Assembly (NCBI GenBank): GCA_963711675.1
Contig: CAVQFB010000005.1
Location: 290,887-354,886 of the forward strand
Source of the DNA: CAVQFB01 sp963711675
GTDB taxonomy: Bacteria > Acidobacteriota > Terriglobia > Terriglobales > Acidobacteriaceae
Direction of reading: 5' to 3'
Length of the DNA stretch: 64,000 nucleotides
Shown piece by piece: positions 55,791 through 63,766 of the stretch (position 1 is its first letter; the number at the start of each line of letters is the position of its first letter). The notes below the pieces were generated by a model. That model had not been told where the DNA came from. It saw only the letters and a program-made list of their open reading frames with translations, and made no database searches. Position numbers and translations under genes: made by a program.

Positions 55791-56147
55791 ATGAAATCCA
55801 GTCTGCACAAACTTGCGATCCTGGCGGGGGCATTTGTACTGACCGCAGGAATCGCCGTTCCCACCGCCATGGCCGCTGACAAGCCGCAAACTCTTACCGG
55901 CCAGGTGAGCGACGCCATGTGCGGCGCCAAGCACATGATGGAAGGCAGCGCCGCGGAGTGCACCCAGCAATGCGTCTCAAAGGGCTCCAAGTACGCACTC
56001 GTGGTCGGGGATAAGGTTTATACGCTCGACACCAGCGACAAAGCGGTCCTCGCTAGCCTGGCGAAGCTGGCCGGCGAAAATGCCAAAGTCACCGGCACGG
56101 TGAATGGCGACGCAATCGCGGTCAGCGCGGTTTCTGCAGGCAAGTAG
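55791..56147 (+). CDS. Small secreted hypothetical protein
   Basis: A 118-residue protein with a signal peptide (LAILAGAFVLTAGIAVPTAM, cleaved near AMAAD). The mature part has the SDAMCGAKHMM and CTQQCV segments, a Cys pattern typical of a family of Acidobacterial secreted proteins, with an OB-like beta structure to follow (GKVYTLDTSDK, AKVTGTVNGD). The Cys and His residues could bind metal or haem. Function unknown. Confidence 0.8.
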   Translation: MKSSLHKLAILAGAFVLTAGIAVPTAMAADKPQTLTGQVSDAMCGAKHMMEGSAAECTQQCVSKGSKYALVVGDKVYTLDTSDKAVLASLAKLAGENAKVTGTVNGDAIAVSAVSAGK

Positions 56148-56309
56148 TGCGGCTCAGTCTTGACTTTTTTGTTTCGGAATCGTCCGGTTCGCGGCGAGCT
56201 GGGAAATCGTCGCAACTTTTTTGGGCATGTACCCACTTTTCACACAACGTTGACATTTCGCTATGTTAGATTGTGCTTTCTTCACACCCACAAGCGGAGG
56301 GATTAGGAA

Positions 56310-56867
56310 TTGGGCAAAGACATGGTCCCCAAGAAGATTTTCTTCACCAAGGGGGTCGGAAAACACAAAGAACGCCTGACGTCATTTGAGCTGGCCCTTC
56401 GCGACGCCGGCATCGCTGCCCAAAACCTGGTTCGCGTCTCGTCGATCTTCCCACCGCAGTGCAAGCTGATTCCCCGCTCGCAGGGGCTGAAATACCTGCA
56501 CCCGGGCGAAGTCGTATTTGCGGTGGTCGCGGAGAATTCGACCCACGAACCGCATCGCCTGCTGGCTGCCAGTATTGGCGTCGCAATTCCGGCCGACCGT
56601 AACACCTACGGCTACCTGAGCGAACACCACTCTTTCGGCGAGACCGAGGATTCCGCCGGCGACTACGCGGAAGAACTCGCGGCGGAAATGCTGGCGACAA
56701 CCTTGAACGTGGAGTTTGATCCTGACCGTTCCTGGGACGAGAAGAAAGAAATTTACCGGATCTCGAACAAGATTGTTCGAACTGCCAATGTCACGCAATC
56801 TGCCGTCGGTGACAAGCGCGGCCTGTGGACGACCGTGATCGCGTCGGCGATTTTCATTTTCGACTAG
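56310..56867 (+). CDS. pdaD: Pyruvoyl-dependent arginine decarboxylase
   Basis: A 185-residue PvlArgDC, which self-cleaves and uses a pyruvoyl group to turn arginine into agmatine. N-terminal VPKKIFFTKGVGKHKE is typical. The cleavage site is the Ser44-Ser45 pair in RVSSIFPPQC, giving a beta chain of about 44 residues and an alpha chain starting with pyruvate. GEVVFAVVAENSTHEP and SIGVAIPAD also match. The start is taken as TTG 56310 with GGAGG nine bases upstream; ATG 56322 is the alternative. A consensus TTGACA lies at 56250. The product feeds the agmatine pathway encoded at 59.3-61.4 kb. Confidence 0.93.
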   Translation: MGKDMVPKKIFFTKGVGKHKERLTSFELALRDAGIAAQNLVRVSSIFPPQCKLIPRSQGLKYLHPGEVVFAVVAENSTHEPHRLLAASIGVAIPADRNTYGYLSEHHSFGETEDSAGDYAEELAAEMLATTLNVEFDPDRSWDEKKEIYRISNKIVRTANVTQSAVGDKRGLWTTVIASAIFIFD

Positions 56868-57094
56868 TTCGGCAGCCGCTGTGTCCTCCAACTGGGGTTA
56901 CCGTGCGGTTACCCGCGACGTTGAAGGGCAGAAATGCCCCGTCCGCAGTCCTATAGCGGCATTTGTTAATGCCGCGAGTAAGGCCGCTCCCTTCCTCATA
57001 GTCCCGAAAGTAACCTGGGAAAACGGCCACTTCCTTCGCCTGTACCTCAGGCACCTGAGCTTCGGACCGACCCGCTGCTAGACTTTCACCTCGT

Positions 57095-57493
57095 ATGCCT
57101 ATCTCTGTCGAACCTAGAGCGGCGGACAAAATTCACGCACTGGTACGCCTCCTGAAAGGCCGCTCGTCAGAGGAGATTCGGGAGCGCATGTACGACAACG
57201 CTCCTGGAACCGTGTGGTGGTCTGCCTGCAAGACGGAGCTCGACATGCGGAACGGCCAGCGCATGGCGACGGCGGCAGTGGACACCGCGCGTGTGCTGGA
57301 TAAAATGCGGGCTTCCACCGACCATCTCGACAAAATGAGCGAGCAGTTGCTCCATGCCACGGAAGGCCTGGCCGAGCTGGTCAAGAGCACCCACGCGTCA
57401 GCCCGGAGAATGGAAATAGCCACCTACGCGATCGTCGGGGTGGCGATCATGCAGGTCTTCTATATGGCGTTCCAGATCCTGGGGAAACGATAA
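57095..57493 (+). CDS. Hypothetical protein with C-terminal membrane helix
   Basis: A 132-residue protein. The N-terminal 50 residues (ADKIHALVRLLKGRSSEEIR) are helical and charged; the middle (ATAAVDTARVLDKMRASTDH, LDKMSEQLLHATEGLAEL) could form a coiled coil; the last 20 residues are a hydrophobic helix (IATYAIVGVAIMQVFYMAF). It is tail-anchored in style. It lies inside the polyamine island, but no functional link is apparent. Confidence 0.6.
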   Translation: MPISVEPRAADKIHALVRLLKGRSSEEIRERMYDNAPGTVWWSACKTELDMRNGQRMATAAVDTARVLDKMRASTDHLDKMSEQLLHATEGLAELVKSTHASARRMEIATYAIVGVAIMQVFYMAFQILGKR

Positions 57494-57599
57494 GTTGTCA
57501 GCGGCGCGTTTGCGGTATGGCTGAGCGATATCTTGATACGAACCGGGAATCGTTGCGAAGTCAGCCGTACCCACAGGACTAAGCTGCCTTGCCGACGCT

Positions 57600-57657
57600 T
57601 ACCCACCGCTAAAGCGGTGGGCTATTGGCGCGACGCCCCTACGGGGCTGAGCACGGG
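57600..57657. repeat. Double-hairpin REP-like element
   Basis: Two hairpins: CCACCGC-TAAA-GCGGTGG at 57603-57620 and GCCCC-TAC-GGGGC at 57635-57647. It resembles the element at 18621 in layout. It lies between convergent genes (57095 hypothetical and the deoxyhypusine-synthase-like gene), a common site for REP elements. Confidence 0.7.
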
Positions 57658-57724
57658 AAATCTCACCCGTTTCTCAAACAGGGCAGAAAGGGGATGTATA
57701 TCCTGATGCCCAGGGACGCGCACA

Positions 57725-58849
57725 TCACTTTGCAGCGAGTTTCTTAGTCTTTTTGGTCGTAGTCTTGTCTTTGGCAAGTCGCTCCAGCACAGCGGCCACG
57801 ATCAGCGGCAGACCCACGGTCGCGTCGAGGAAAACCTCGCCGAACTTTCCACCTTCCGCCGGGGGGACAAACTTTCCCCAGGAAACCGCCTCGCTGTAGG
57901 GGCTGCCGGACAACCCGCCCCAGTACACGGGCTCGGGACAAATTCGCAGGCCGTAGTGGTAACGCTTGAGCGGCAGATCTTCCCCACCCCGGCGATGTCG
58001 CAACTCGATGAACGGCCCGAACTGCTGTGACCAGTTGCGCGGCACGCCACCGCCGATCGTGAAAATCCCCAGCCGCTCCTGTTTGAGCAGTGTGGCGGCG
58101 AAGTATTCCAGGTCTTCAAACGGATCAAATCGAATCTTCTCTCGCCCGGCTTTGGCTCGCGCGCGATTGTGCAGCGCGACATCCAGCCCCAGTTCGGAAT
58201 CGGTGAACGCAGGAACGAAAACCGGCACGTCGTTCTCGTACGCCGCTTTGAGAATGCCGCGCTGATCCTTGGAGCGCTTGGCCAGATCTTTTCCGATGGC
58301 AAGGTTCAGCTTGAACGAGCAAAGGGTCTCTTTCTCGTCCCACGCATTGAGGACGGCGGCCACGATCCGCTCCACATCGTTCAGGTTGGTCTCGGGCTCG
58401 AGCGTGTCGTAAACCCGGTTGTAGCCGGCTTCGTAGAGTTCTTCGTCGCTCATCGCCGGGTTGTGCTGGAAGTGAGCCAATCCCGCTCCTTCCACCAGCC
58501 CGTGGGCCATCAGGGCGCCGGTCGATACGATTGCGTTCACGATTCCCCGCTCAATCAACTCGACGACGACGAGGCTCTGCTTGGCAACGGTCATAGCTCC
58601 GGCGAGTGTCATCACGACAAAACAATTCTTGTCGCGCGCCATCGCTTCCAGAACGTCCGCAGCCTCGCCCAGCTGCCTGCCGGTGAATGCGGTCTTTGCC
58701 ATGGCGCGAACCAGGCCGTCGATGGAATGGATCTTCCCCAGGTCCAGCGGTTCCAGTGGAACCAACCGATCCTCCACGGGATTGTGCAGCTTCCGTTCGA
58801 TGCCGCTGCCGTCGTCGTGCGGCTGGTTGTGATGATTGCCGTGCTTCAA
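57725..58849 (-). CDS. Deoxyhypusine-synthase-like protein, probable homospermidine synthase
   Basis: A 374-residue member of the deoxyhypusine synthase family. It starts at TTG 58849 with GGAGG seven bases upstream. NAD-binding and active-site segments include VVMTLAGAMTVAKQSLVV, IVSTGALMAHGLVEG, GGGVPRNWSQQFGP and the catalytic Lys326 in EAVSWGKFVPP. Bacteria lack eIF5A, so bacterial homologues are thought to act on free amines, making homospermidine from putrescine or a related product. With pdaD, aguA and aguB alongside, that fits well; the exact acceptor is inference. The Lys-rich C-terminal tail (TTTKKTKKLAAK) is unusual. Confidence 0.9.
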   Translation of the reverse strand: MKHGNHHNQPHDDGSGIERKLHNPVEDRLVPLEPLDLGKIHSIDGLVRAMAKTAFTGRQLGEAADVLEAMARDKNCFVVMTLAGAMTVAKQSLVVVELIERGIVNAIVSTGALMAHGLVEGAGLAHFQHNPAMSDEELYEAGYNRVYDTLEPETNLNDVERIVAAVLNAWDEKETLCSFKLNLAIGKDLAKRSKDQRGILKAAYENDVPVFVPAFTDSELGLDVALHNRARAKAGREKIRFDPFEDLEYFAATLLKQERLGIFTIGGGVPRNWSQQFGPFIELRHRRGGEDLPLKRYHYGLRICPEPVYWGGLSGSPYSEAVSWGKFVPPAEGGKFGEVFLDATVGLPLIVAAVLERLAKDKTTTKKTKKLAAK

Positions 58850-58972
58850 GATTGCACCTCCAGGAACTCTGCAATTGAGACAAGATTTTTGCGACTCATT
58901 AATGTACTAAAGTTTGGGTGATTATGATTCTGGGCTGAGGTGTTGGAGCGGGTGAGTAGGCACGACTAGGAG

Positions 58973-59042
58973 CTGCAGATTCCTCGCACGTCCTCGACGC
59001 GCAAGCGCAGTTACGGACGGCTCGGAATGACTCGGAATGACA
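58973..59042. repeat. Dispersed repeat, family 3, copy 2
   Basis: A copy of the CTGCAGATTCCTCGCACG element also found at 35083. It contains a short internal duplication, TCGGAATGAC twice. It sits in the divergent gap between the deoxyhypusine-synthase-like gene and aguB, possibly within their promoter region. Confidence 0.7.
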
Positions 59043-59312
59043 AAGAGGAAATGCGAATGGGGGCATGCCTGAAGGCATGCCCTGGTACAGAGCGCTGCCG
59101 AGCTGGGCTCGGCCTGGACGGGCGGGGGCGCCCGTCCCCACACGAACAAAAAGGAAGGGGGGATGACGGGTACGATTGAAGTCGTGCCCTCCCCCGCGAA
59201 AATCCCGGATAGCCAGGAGGATCATCGGGAATTGTTAACGCAATGTGAATCCTCTGAGGGCTCTCCCGGCTCTGTTATGCTATCTGGCTTCCACGGCACA
59301 GGGGGTCGTTGA

Positions 59313-60215
59313 TTGGCGGTTGAAAGATTCCAGATAGCTCTGGTGCAGATGTCTTGCGGTCCTCAGCCTGAGCAAAATCTGCGCAAGGCGCTTGATCGAG
59401 TTGCTGATGCCGCCAGCCGCGGTGCGCAGGTGGTTTGCTTGCCCGAGCTTTTCCAGACACAGTATTTCTGCCAGCGCGAGGACGCCGCCCTGTTCGACCT
59501 GGCTGAGACGATTCCCGGCCCGGCCACAAAGGTGCTGGCGGAGTCTGCGAAGAAGAATGGCGTCGTGCTCATCGCTTCCCTCTTCGAGAAGCGCGCGCCT
59601 GGTGTCTATCACAATACTGCGGCGATCTTCGAGAAGGATGGGACACTCAACGGTATCTACCGCAAGATGCACATCCCCGACGACCCGCTCTACTACGAAA
59701 AGTTTTACTTCACGCCCGGTGACCTGGGCTTTCGTGCGATCGACACCAGCGTGGGAAAAGTTGGAACTCTCGTCTGCTGGGACCAGTGGTATCCCGAAGG
59801 CGCTCGCTTAACGGCGCTGCAGGGCGCTCCCGTGCTGTTCTATCCCACGGCGATCGGTTGGCACCCGGCGGAAAAGGCCGAGTTCGGTGAAGCTCAACAT
59901 GACGCCTGGCGCACCATCCAGCGCGCGCATGCGATTGCCAACGGGGTCTACGTGGGCGTTGTCAATCGAGTCGGCTTCGAAACGGGCAATATTCGCGGAA
60001 ATTCAGCCGCGGGCGCCGGCCTGGAATTTTGGGGAGGATCGTTTATTGCCGACCCGTTTGGCCGCGTCATCGCCGAAGCGTCGCACGATAAAGAAGAGAT
60101 TCTGGTGGGCGAAGTCGATCTGCGAAAACTCGAAGATGTGCGCCGCAACTGGCCTTTCCTGCGGGATCGCCGCGTCGACAGCTATGCGCCCATTACGAAC
60201 CGGTTCATTGATTGA
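59313..60215 (+). CDS. aguB: N-carbamoylputrescine amidase
   Basis: A 300-residue carbon-nitrogen hydrolase that hydrolyses N-carbamoylputrescine to putrescine. The triad is Glu45 (LPELFQTQYF), Lys118 (YRKMHIPDD) and Cys155 (LVCWDQWYPEGAR). QTQYFC and FYFTPGD are typical of AguB. The start is TTG with GGGGG upstream. It is 15 bases from aguA, forming an operon for the second and third steps from agmatine. Confidence 0.95.
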   Translation: MAVERFQIALVQMSCGPQPEQNLRKALDRVADAASRGAQVVCLPELFQTQYFCQREDAALFDLAETIPGPATKVLAESAKKNGVVLIASLFEKRAPGVYHNTAAIFEKDGTLNGIYRKMHIPDDPLYYEKFYFTPGDLGFRAIDTSVGKVGTLVCWDQWYPEGARLTALQGAPVLFYPTAIGWHPAEKAEFGEAQHDAWRTIQRAHAIANGVYVGVVNRVGFETGNIRGNSAAGAGLEFWGGSFIADPFGRVIAEASHDKEEILVGEVDLRKLEDVRRNWPFLRDRRVDSYAPITNRFID

Positions 60216-60230
60216 GGATTGTTTCCCAAC

Positions 60231-61352
60231 GTGACCCCACGCCAAGCCAAACCCTCAACCAAGACTTTAAGTCCCGACAAAACCTCAGTCTCCTATCGAA
60301 TGCCCGCCGAGTGGGAGCCGCACGAGTCTACATGGCTTGCCTGGCCGCACTTTCGCGGCGACTGGCCGGGAAAGTTCGAGCCTATTCCCTGGGTATATGC
60401 GGAAATCATTCGCCACCTGGCGCGCCATGAGTACGTCGACCTGATCGTGAACGACAGAGAGTCCGAGCGCAGAGCGCGCAAGGTTCTGGATCGTGCGAAT
60501 GCGCACCCTAAGGAATGTCCGGTTCCACCGCTGGCCGACCGACCGCGTGTGGACCCGGGATTCGGGGTGCACGTTTGCCATATCCCAGGGCAACGGCGAC
60601 CAGCCGACAAAGGCCGGCTTGGCCGCCGATCAAGTGGCGCTTCAACGCCTGGGCCAAGTACTCGAACTGGAAGCGGGACGAGAGAATCGGCAACGAGATG
60701 GCTCAGGCTGCCGGCGCGGAGGCAATCTGCGCTCAGCACGAGCGACAAGCGAGTAGTGCTTGAAGGCGGTTCGATCGACGTGAACGGCGAGGGCGTGCTG
60801 CTCACCACCGAAGAGTGCCTGCTCAGCCCGGTTCAGGAGCGAAACCGGGGTTTCAAGCGCGAGGACTACGAGGACGTCTTTGCGCAGTATCTGGGAATTA
60901 AGAAGGTGATCTGGCTGGGCTCCGGAGTCGAGGGTGACGATACGCACGGCCACGTCGACGACATCACCCGATTCGTTGCGCCGGATACGATTCTCACTAT
61001 GGTGGAACCAGACGAGAATGATCCCAACCATGAGCCGCTTCGCGAGAACCTGCGGCGTTTGAAGTCTGCCGCTGACGCAGAAGGTCGGCGTTTCCGCGTT
61101 GTGGAATTGCCTATGCCAAGTCCGGTTGTGTTCGCGGGACGACGCCTCCCTGCCAGCTACGGAAATTTCTACATCGCGAACGGACTCGTGCTCGTGCCCG
61201 TCTTCAACGATCCTAACGACCGCATTGCCCTGAACACACTGGCAGACTTGTTTCCGGACCGCGAAGTGATCGGCATCTACTCAGGCGATTTGATCTGGGG
61301 TTTCGGCGCGATGCACTGCATGACGCAGCAGCAACCAGCGGTCGGTCGTTAG
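60231..61352 (+). CDS. aguA: Agmatine deiminase, frame-scrambled in the middle
   Basis: A peptidyl-arginine-deiminase-family enzyme that converts agmatine to N-carbamoylputrescine. The N-terminus has RMPAEWEPHESTWLAWPH; the C-terminus has the catalytic Cys in GAMHCMTQQQPA. GTG 60231 (or TTG 60219) is the start. Between about 60513 and 60745 the continuous frame gives nonsense; the expected FHRWPTDRVWTRDSG lies in a second frame and WAKYSNWKRDERIGNE in a third. Three single-base insertions near 60513, 60628 and 60745 explain this, and together they keep the gene open. As written, the protein would lack the Asp of the RDSG motif and probably be inactive; a sequence error is more likely. Confidence 0.9.
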   Translation: MTPRQAKPSTKTLSPDKTSVSYRMPAEWEPHESTWLAWPHFRGDWPGKFEPIPWVYAEIIRHLARHEYVDLIVNDRESERRARKVLDRANAHPKECPVPPLADRPRVDPGFGVHVCHIPGQRRPADKGRLGRRSSGASTPGPSTRTGSGTRESATRWLRLPARRQSALSTSDKRVVLEGGSIDVNGEGVLLTTEECLLSPVQERNRGFKREDYEDVFAQYLGIKKVIWLGSGVEGDDTHGHVDDITRFVAPDTILTMVEPDENDPNHEPLRENLRRLKSAADAEGRRFRVVELPMPSPVVFAGRRLPASYGNFYIANGLVLVPVFNDPNDRIALNTLADLFPDREVIGIYSGDLIWGFGAMHCMTQQQPAVGR

Positions 61353-61368
61353 TCGCGCGTCGTTCGTC

Positions 61369-61575
61369 GGCCACTAGCTCTTGGCCTTTAGCTGTTAGCT
61401 CTTAAGCCCAGCGACTCCTGGCCTAGAGTTCCGAGTCGTCCAAAACGAATCTTTCACTGAGCCGGTAAATCCTCGATTGGCAGAAGGAGTTCTCTCTTCG
61501 AAGGGAACCGGGAAACGCGCTAAGGTAATCGAATCGGCAGCCAAGCTAATGGCCAACAGTTAAGAGCCAAAAGCT
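61369..61575. repeat. Opposed AGCTCTTGGC-type word repeats
   Basis: CTAGCTCTTGGCCTTTAGCT at about 61375 and, near 61553, its approximate reverse complement (GGCCAACAGTTAAGAGCC). The same word type occurs at 19198 and near 62606. The two copies lie between convergent aguA and nuoI. Confidence 0.55.
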
Positions 61576-62035
61576 ACTTCCGATACTGTGTCGGCTGAGG
61601 ACCTTTTTCCAGCGTTTCACGGTCCCAGATGGCGCCTTCGCGCGTGTAGTTAGCGAGTTCGAAATCCTGGGTCAGCTCTAGCGCGTCGGTCGGGCAGGCG
61701 TCTTCACACAGCCCGCAGAACATGCAGCGGCTAAGGTCGTAGGTGAAGTTGGTGAGTTCCTTGCGGCGGGTTTTCTCGTTGCGTTCGCTCGAAACCACGA
61801 TCAGATGCTCGGGGCATGCCAGCGCGCAGAGGTCGCAGGCAATGCACATGGTCTCGCTCGTATCAGGATTGACGTTCAGCCGGGGAGCGCCGCGATAGCG
61901 CTCAGCAATCTGAGGACGCTCCAGAGGATACTGCTCGGTGTAGATCTCCTTGGGGTCCTGGTACCGGAACGTGACTTTGAGTCCCTGGAACAGGTCAACG
62001 AGAAGAACTTTGCGGAGCAGGCTAGGCATCCCCAT
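61574..62035 (-). CDS. nuoI: NADH-quinone oxidoreductase subunit I
   Basis: A 153-residue 8Fe ferredoxin-like subunit of respiratory complex I. Two 4Fe-4S motifs are present: CIACDLCALACP and CMFCGLCEDACP. The N-terminal LFQGLKVTFRYQ segment and PRLNVNPD region match NuoI. It carries electrons between clusters toward N2. No other nuo genes are adjacent, so it is detached from the operon, as happens in some Acidobacteria, or represents an extra copy. Confidence 0.92.
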   Translation of the reverse strand: MGMPSLLRKVLLVDLFQGLKVTFRYQDPKEIYTEQYPLERPQIAERYRGAPRLNVNPDTSETMCIACDLCALACPEHLIVVSSERNEKTRRKELTNFTYDLSRCMFCGLCEDACPTDALELTQDFELANYTREGAIWDRETLEKGPQPTQYRK

Positions 62036-62172
62036 AGCCCGTTAGCATACCATCCCCAGCGCGATCACAGAAACGCCGTCTTCAAGGACCGGGGCTACAA
62101 TAATTCCGTGCTCGCGCCGCCAATCTGCTTACCAAGGACCGACCACTGACGACCAACTCCGACGAACTGTTC

Positions 62173-62601
62173 ATGGAAGAAGCGCTCCGCGCCGCGCAGC
62201 GCGCACTCGACATCGGGGAGGTCCCAGTGGGTGCCGTGGTCGTGTGCCAGGGGCGTGTGATTGCCCGAGGCTGGAACCAGAATCTTGCCGGCTCAGATCC
62301 GACTGCCCACGCGGAGATCGTGGCGCTGCGCGAAGCCGGTGCAATCGTTGGTAACCATCGCCTGAGCGACTGCGAGCTGTTTGCTACAATTGAACCTTGC
62401 GCGATGTGCGCCGGCGCGCTGGTTCATGCGCGGATCAAGCGGCTGGTTTACGGCGCGGATGATCCCAAGGCGGGCGCGGTTCACTCGGTCATGCAGGTGC
62501 TGAATCACCCGCAGTTGAATCATAAAGCTGAGGTCCGCGGTGGCGTGCTCGCGGGGCGTTGCGCCGAGTTAGTGCAGGAGTTTTTTAGATCGCGGCGTTA
62601 G
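62173..62601 (+). CDS. tadA: tRNA-specific adenosine-34 deaminase
   Basis: A 142-residue TadA, converting A34 to inosine in tRNA-Arg(ACG). The zinc site is His46-Ala-Glu48 (THAEIVALREA) and Cys76-x2-Cys79 (EPCAMCAGAL), with the typical VGAVVV and YGADDPKAGA segments. It starts at MEEALRAA; the in-frame codons upstream (TNSDELF) look family-like but have no start codon. It is divergent from nuoI. Confidence 0.94.
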   Translation: MEEALRAAQRALDIGEVPVGAVVVCQGRVIARGWNQNLAGSDPTAHAEIVALREAGAIVGNHRLSDCELFATIEPCAMCAGALVHARIKRLVYGADDPKAGAVHSVMQVLNHPQLNHKAEVRGGVLAGRCAELVQEFFRSRR

Positions 62602-63334
62602 CAGTCGTTAGTCTTTGGTTGCTAGTCGTTGGCGAGGAGTCACAAAGGATCGGGCGGACGCTTCCGAACGACGACGGACTAACGACGAACGACAGGTTTG
62701 ATGCGGAGAGGTGCGTGAGTGGTTGAAACGATCCGCCTCGAAAGTCAGTCGACTAGTCGATTTGATGCGCCAGAACGTTGCAGTGATAGGGCAACAACGA
62801 GATGTAACTGACTGATATCAAACGGTGTCGGCGGACGTTGTTTGATAGAAAACGGAGCCACATGCCACTTCTTATCGCTCCTTAACGTCCCCAGAATTGT
62901 AGAGCGCCTTTTGCCGCCATCGGCCGCAACCCGACACTCGAGATGAGGCCAAGCTTTTGATTTGGTCCGCGTGTCAAACTTGAGCAACCGTTGCACCGCT
63001 CATCCGTACTCGATGCTTCATCGAGAAATTGATAACTCCTCCTACAGCACACCACTGAGACGGCGCGAGAAGCGATGAGCTGCGAAAACTTCGCAGAGAT
63101 TCGGATGTGAGTTGCCGCCGTGACAGAACGGCGCATACACAACTTTAAAGGACTTACAAGAGGCGGACGACCTCTAAGTCGTTGGAAATTCCCGGTAGCG
63201 GGAGCAGAACCGTAGCGTAATCCGTAGTGCGGCGTAGCCAAGATGAGCGTCGGATCCGAGCACTGCGACAACCGCTGGTATCGCGAGTTTCGGCCACAGT
63301 TTCTGGAGAATCGAGATTCGTCGAGCCTGAAAGT
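62602..63334. other. Gene-poor intergenic region
   Basis: About 730 bases. It begins with GTTAGTCTTTGGTTGCTAGTC-like words. Two minus-strand open frames (62745-62996 and 62882-63475) lack ribosome sites and conflict with the next gene, so they are not annotated. A GGGCAACAACGAGATGTAA word near 62790 has a relative near 63800. Confidence 0.45.
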
Positions 63335-63766
63335 ATGAGCCGACAACATGACATTGAACCGTACTGGCAAGACGAAGATGACTGGCTCTGCACGGTCGAG
63401 TTCTTGCCCAGCGATGACCTCGAAGGTCGAGTGTTTGCCGCAGATATCGTCGGCTATTTGTTTGGCTACGCACAACTGGCGAATGCACGCGCTCTGGCAC
63501 TCGTCGGCGATCCTGAGGCTGGCGCGTACGAGCTCCTTTTTTCCTTTTCGACTCCTGGGGACAAGGACCAGTTCCTGGATTTGGTTCGGTCAAATGAGGA
63601 TATGGGGAGCGACTACATCGAGAACGATTTCATGTCGCCGACAACTGAAGAGATTAGGAATGCTCGTCCGCTCGTGGCGGTCCTGCCTGAGGACATTGTG
63701 ATCCGGGCGACGCTGATTGCATCAGCTATCTGTTCTGGCGCCGAAGGCGATCCTTTGGGATCGTAG
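63335..63766 (+). CDS. Acidic hypothetical protein
   Basis: A 143-residue protein from ATG 63335. It is strongly acidic (WQDEDDWLCTVEFLPSDDLEG; then YIENDFMSPTTEEIRNA), without signal or membrane segments. The lone word-like context and acidic nature would fit an immunity or regulatory protein, but no family was recognised. A minus-strand frame overlaps its 3' end and is judged a shadow. Confidence 0.5.
   Translation: MSRQHDIEPYWQDEDDWLCTVEFLPSDDLEGRVFAADIVGYLFGYAQLANARALALVGDPEAGAYELLFSFSTPGDKDQFLDLVRSNEDMGSDYIENDFMSPTTEEIRNARPLVAVLPEDIVIRATLIASAICSGAEGDPLGS

Noticed and set aside
62882..63475. A 197-residue minus-strand frame
   Set aside because: It overlaps the better-supported gene at 63335 and has no ribosome site.
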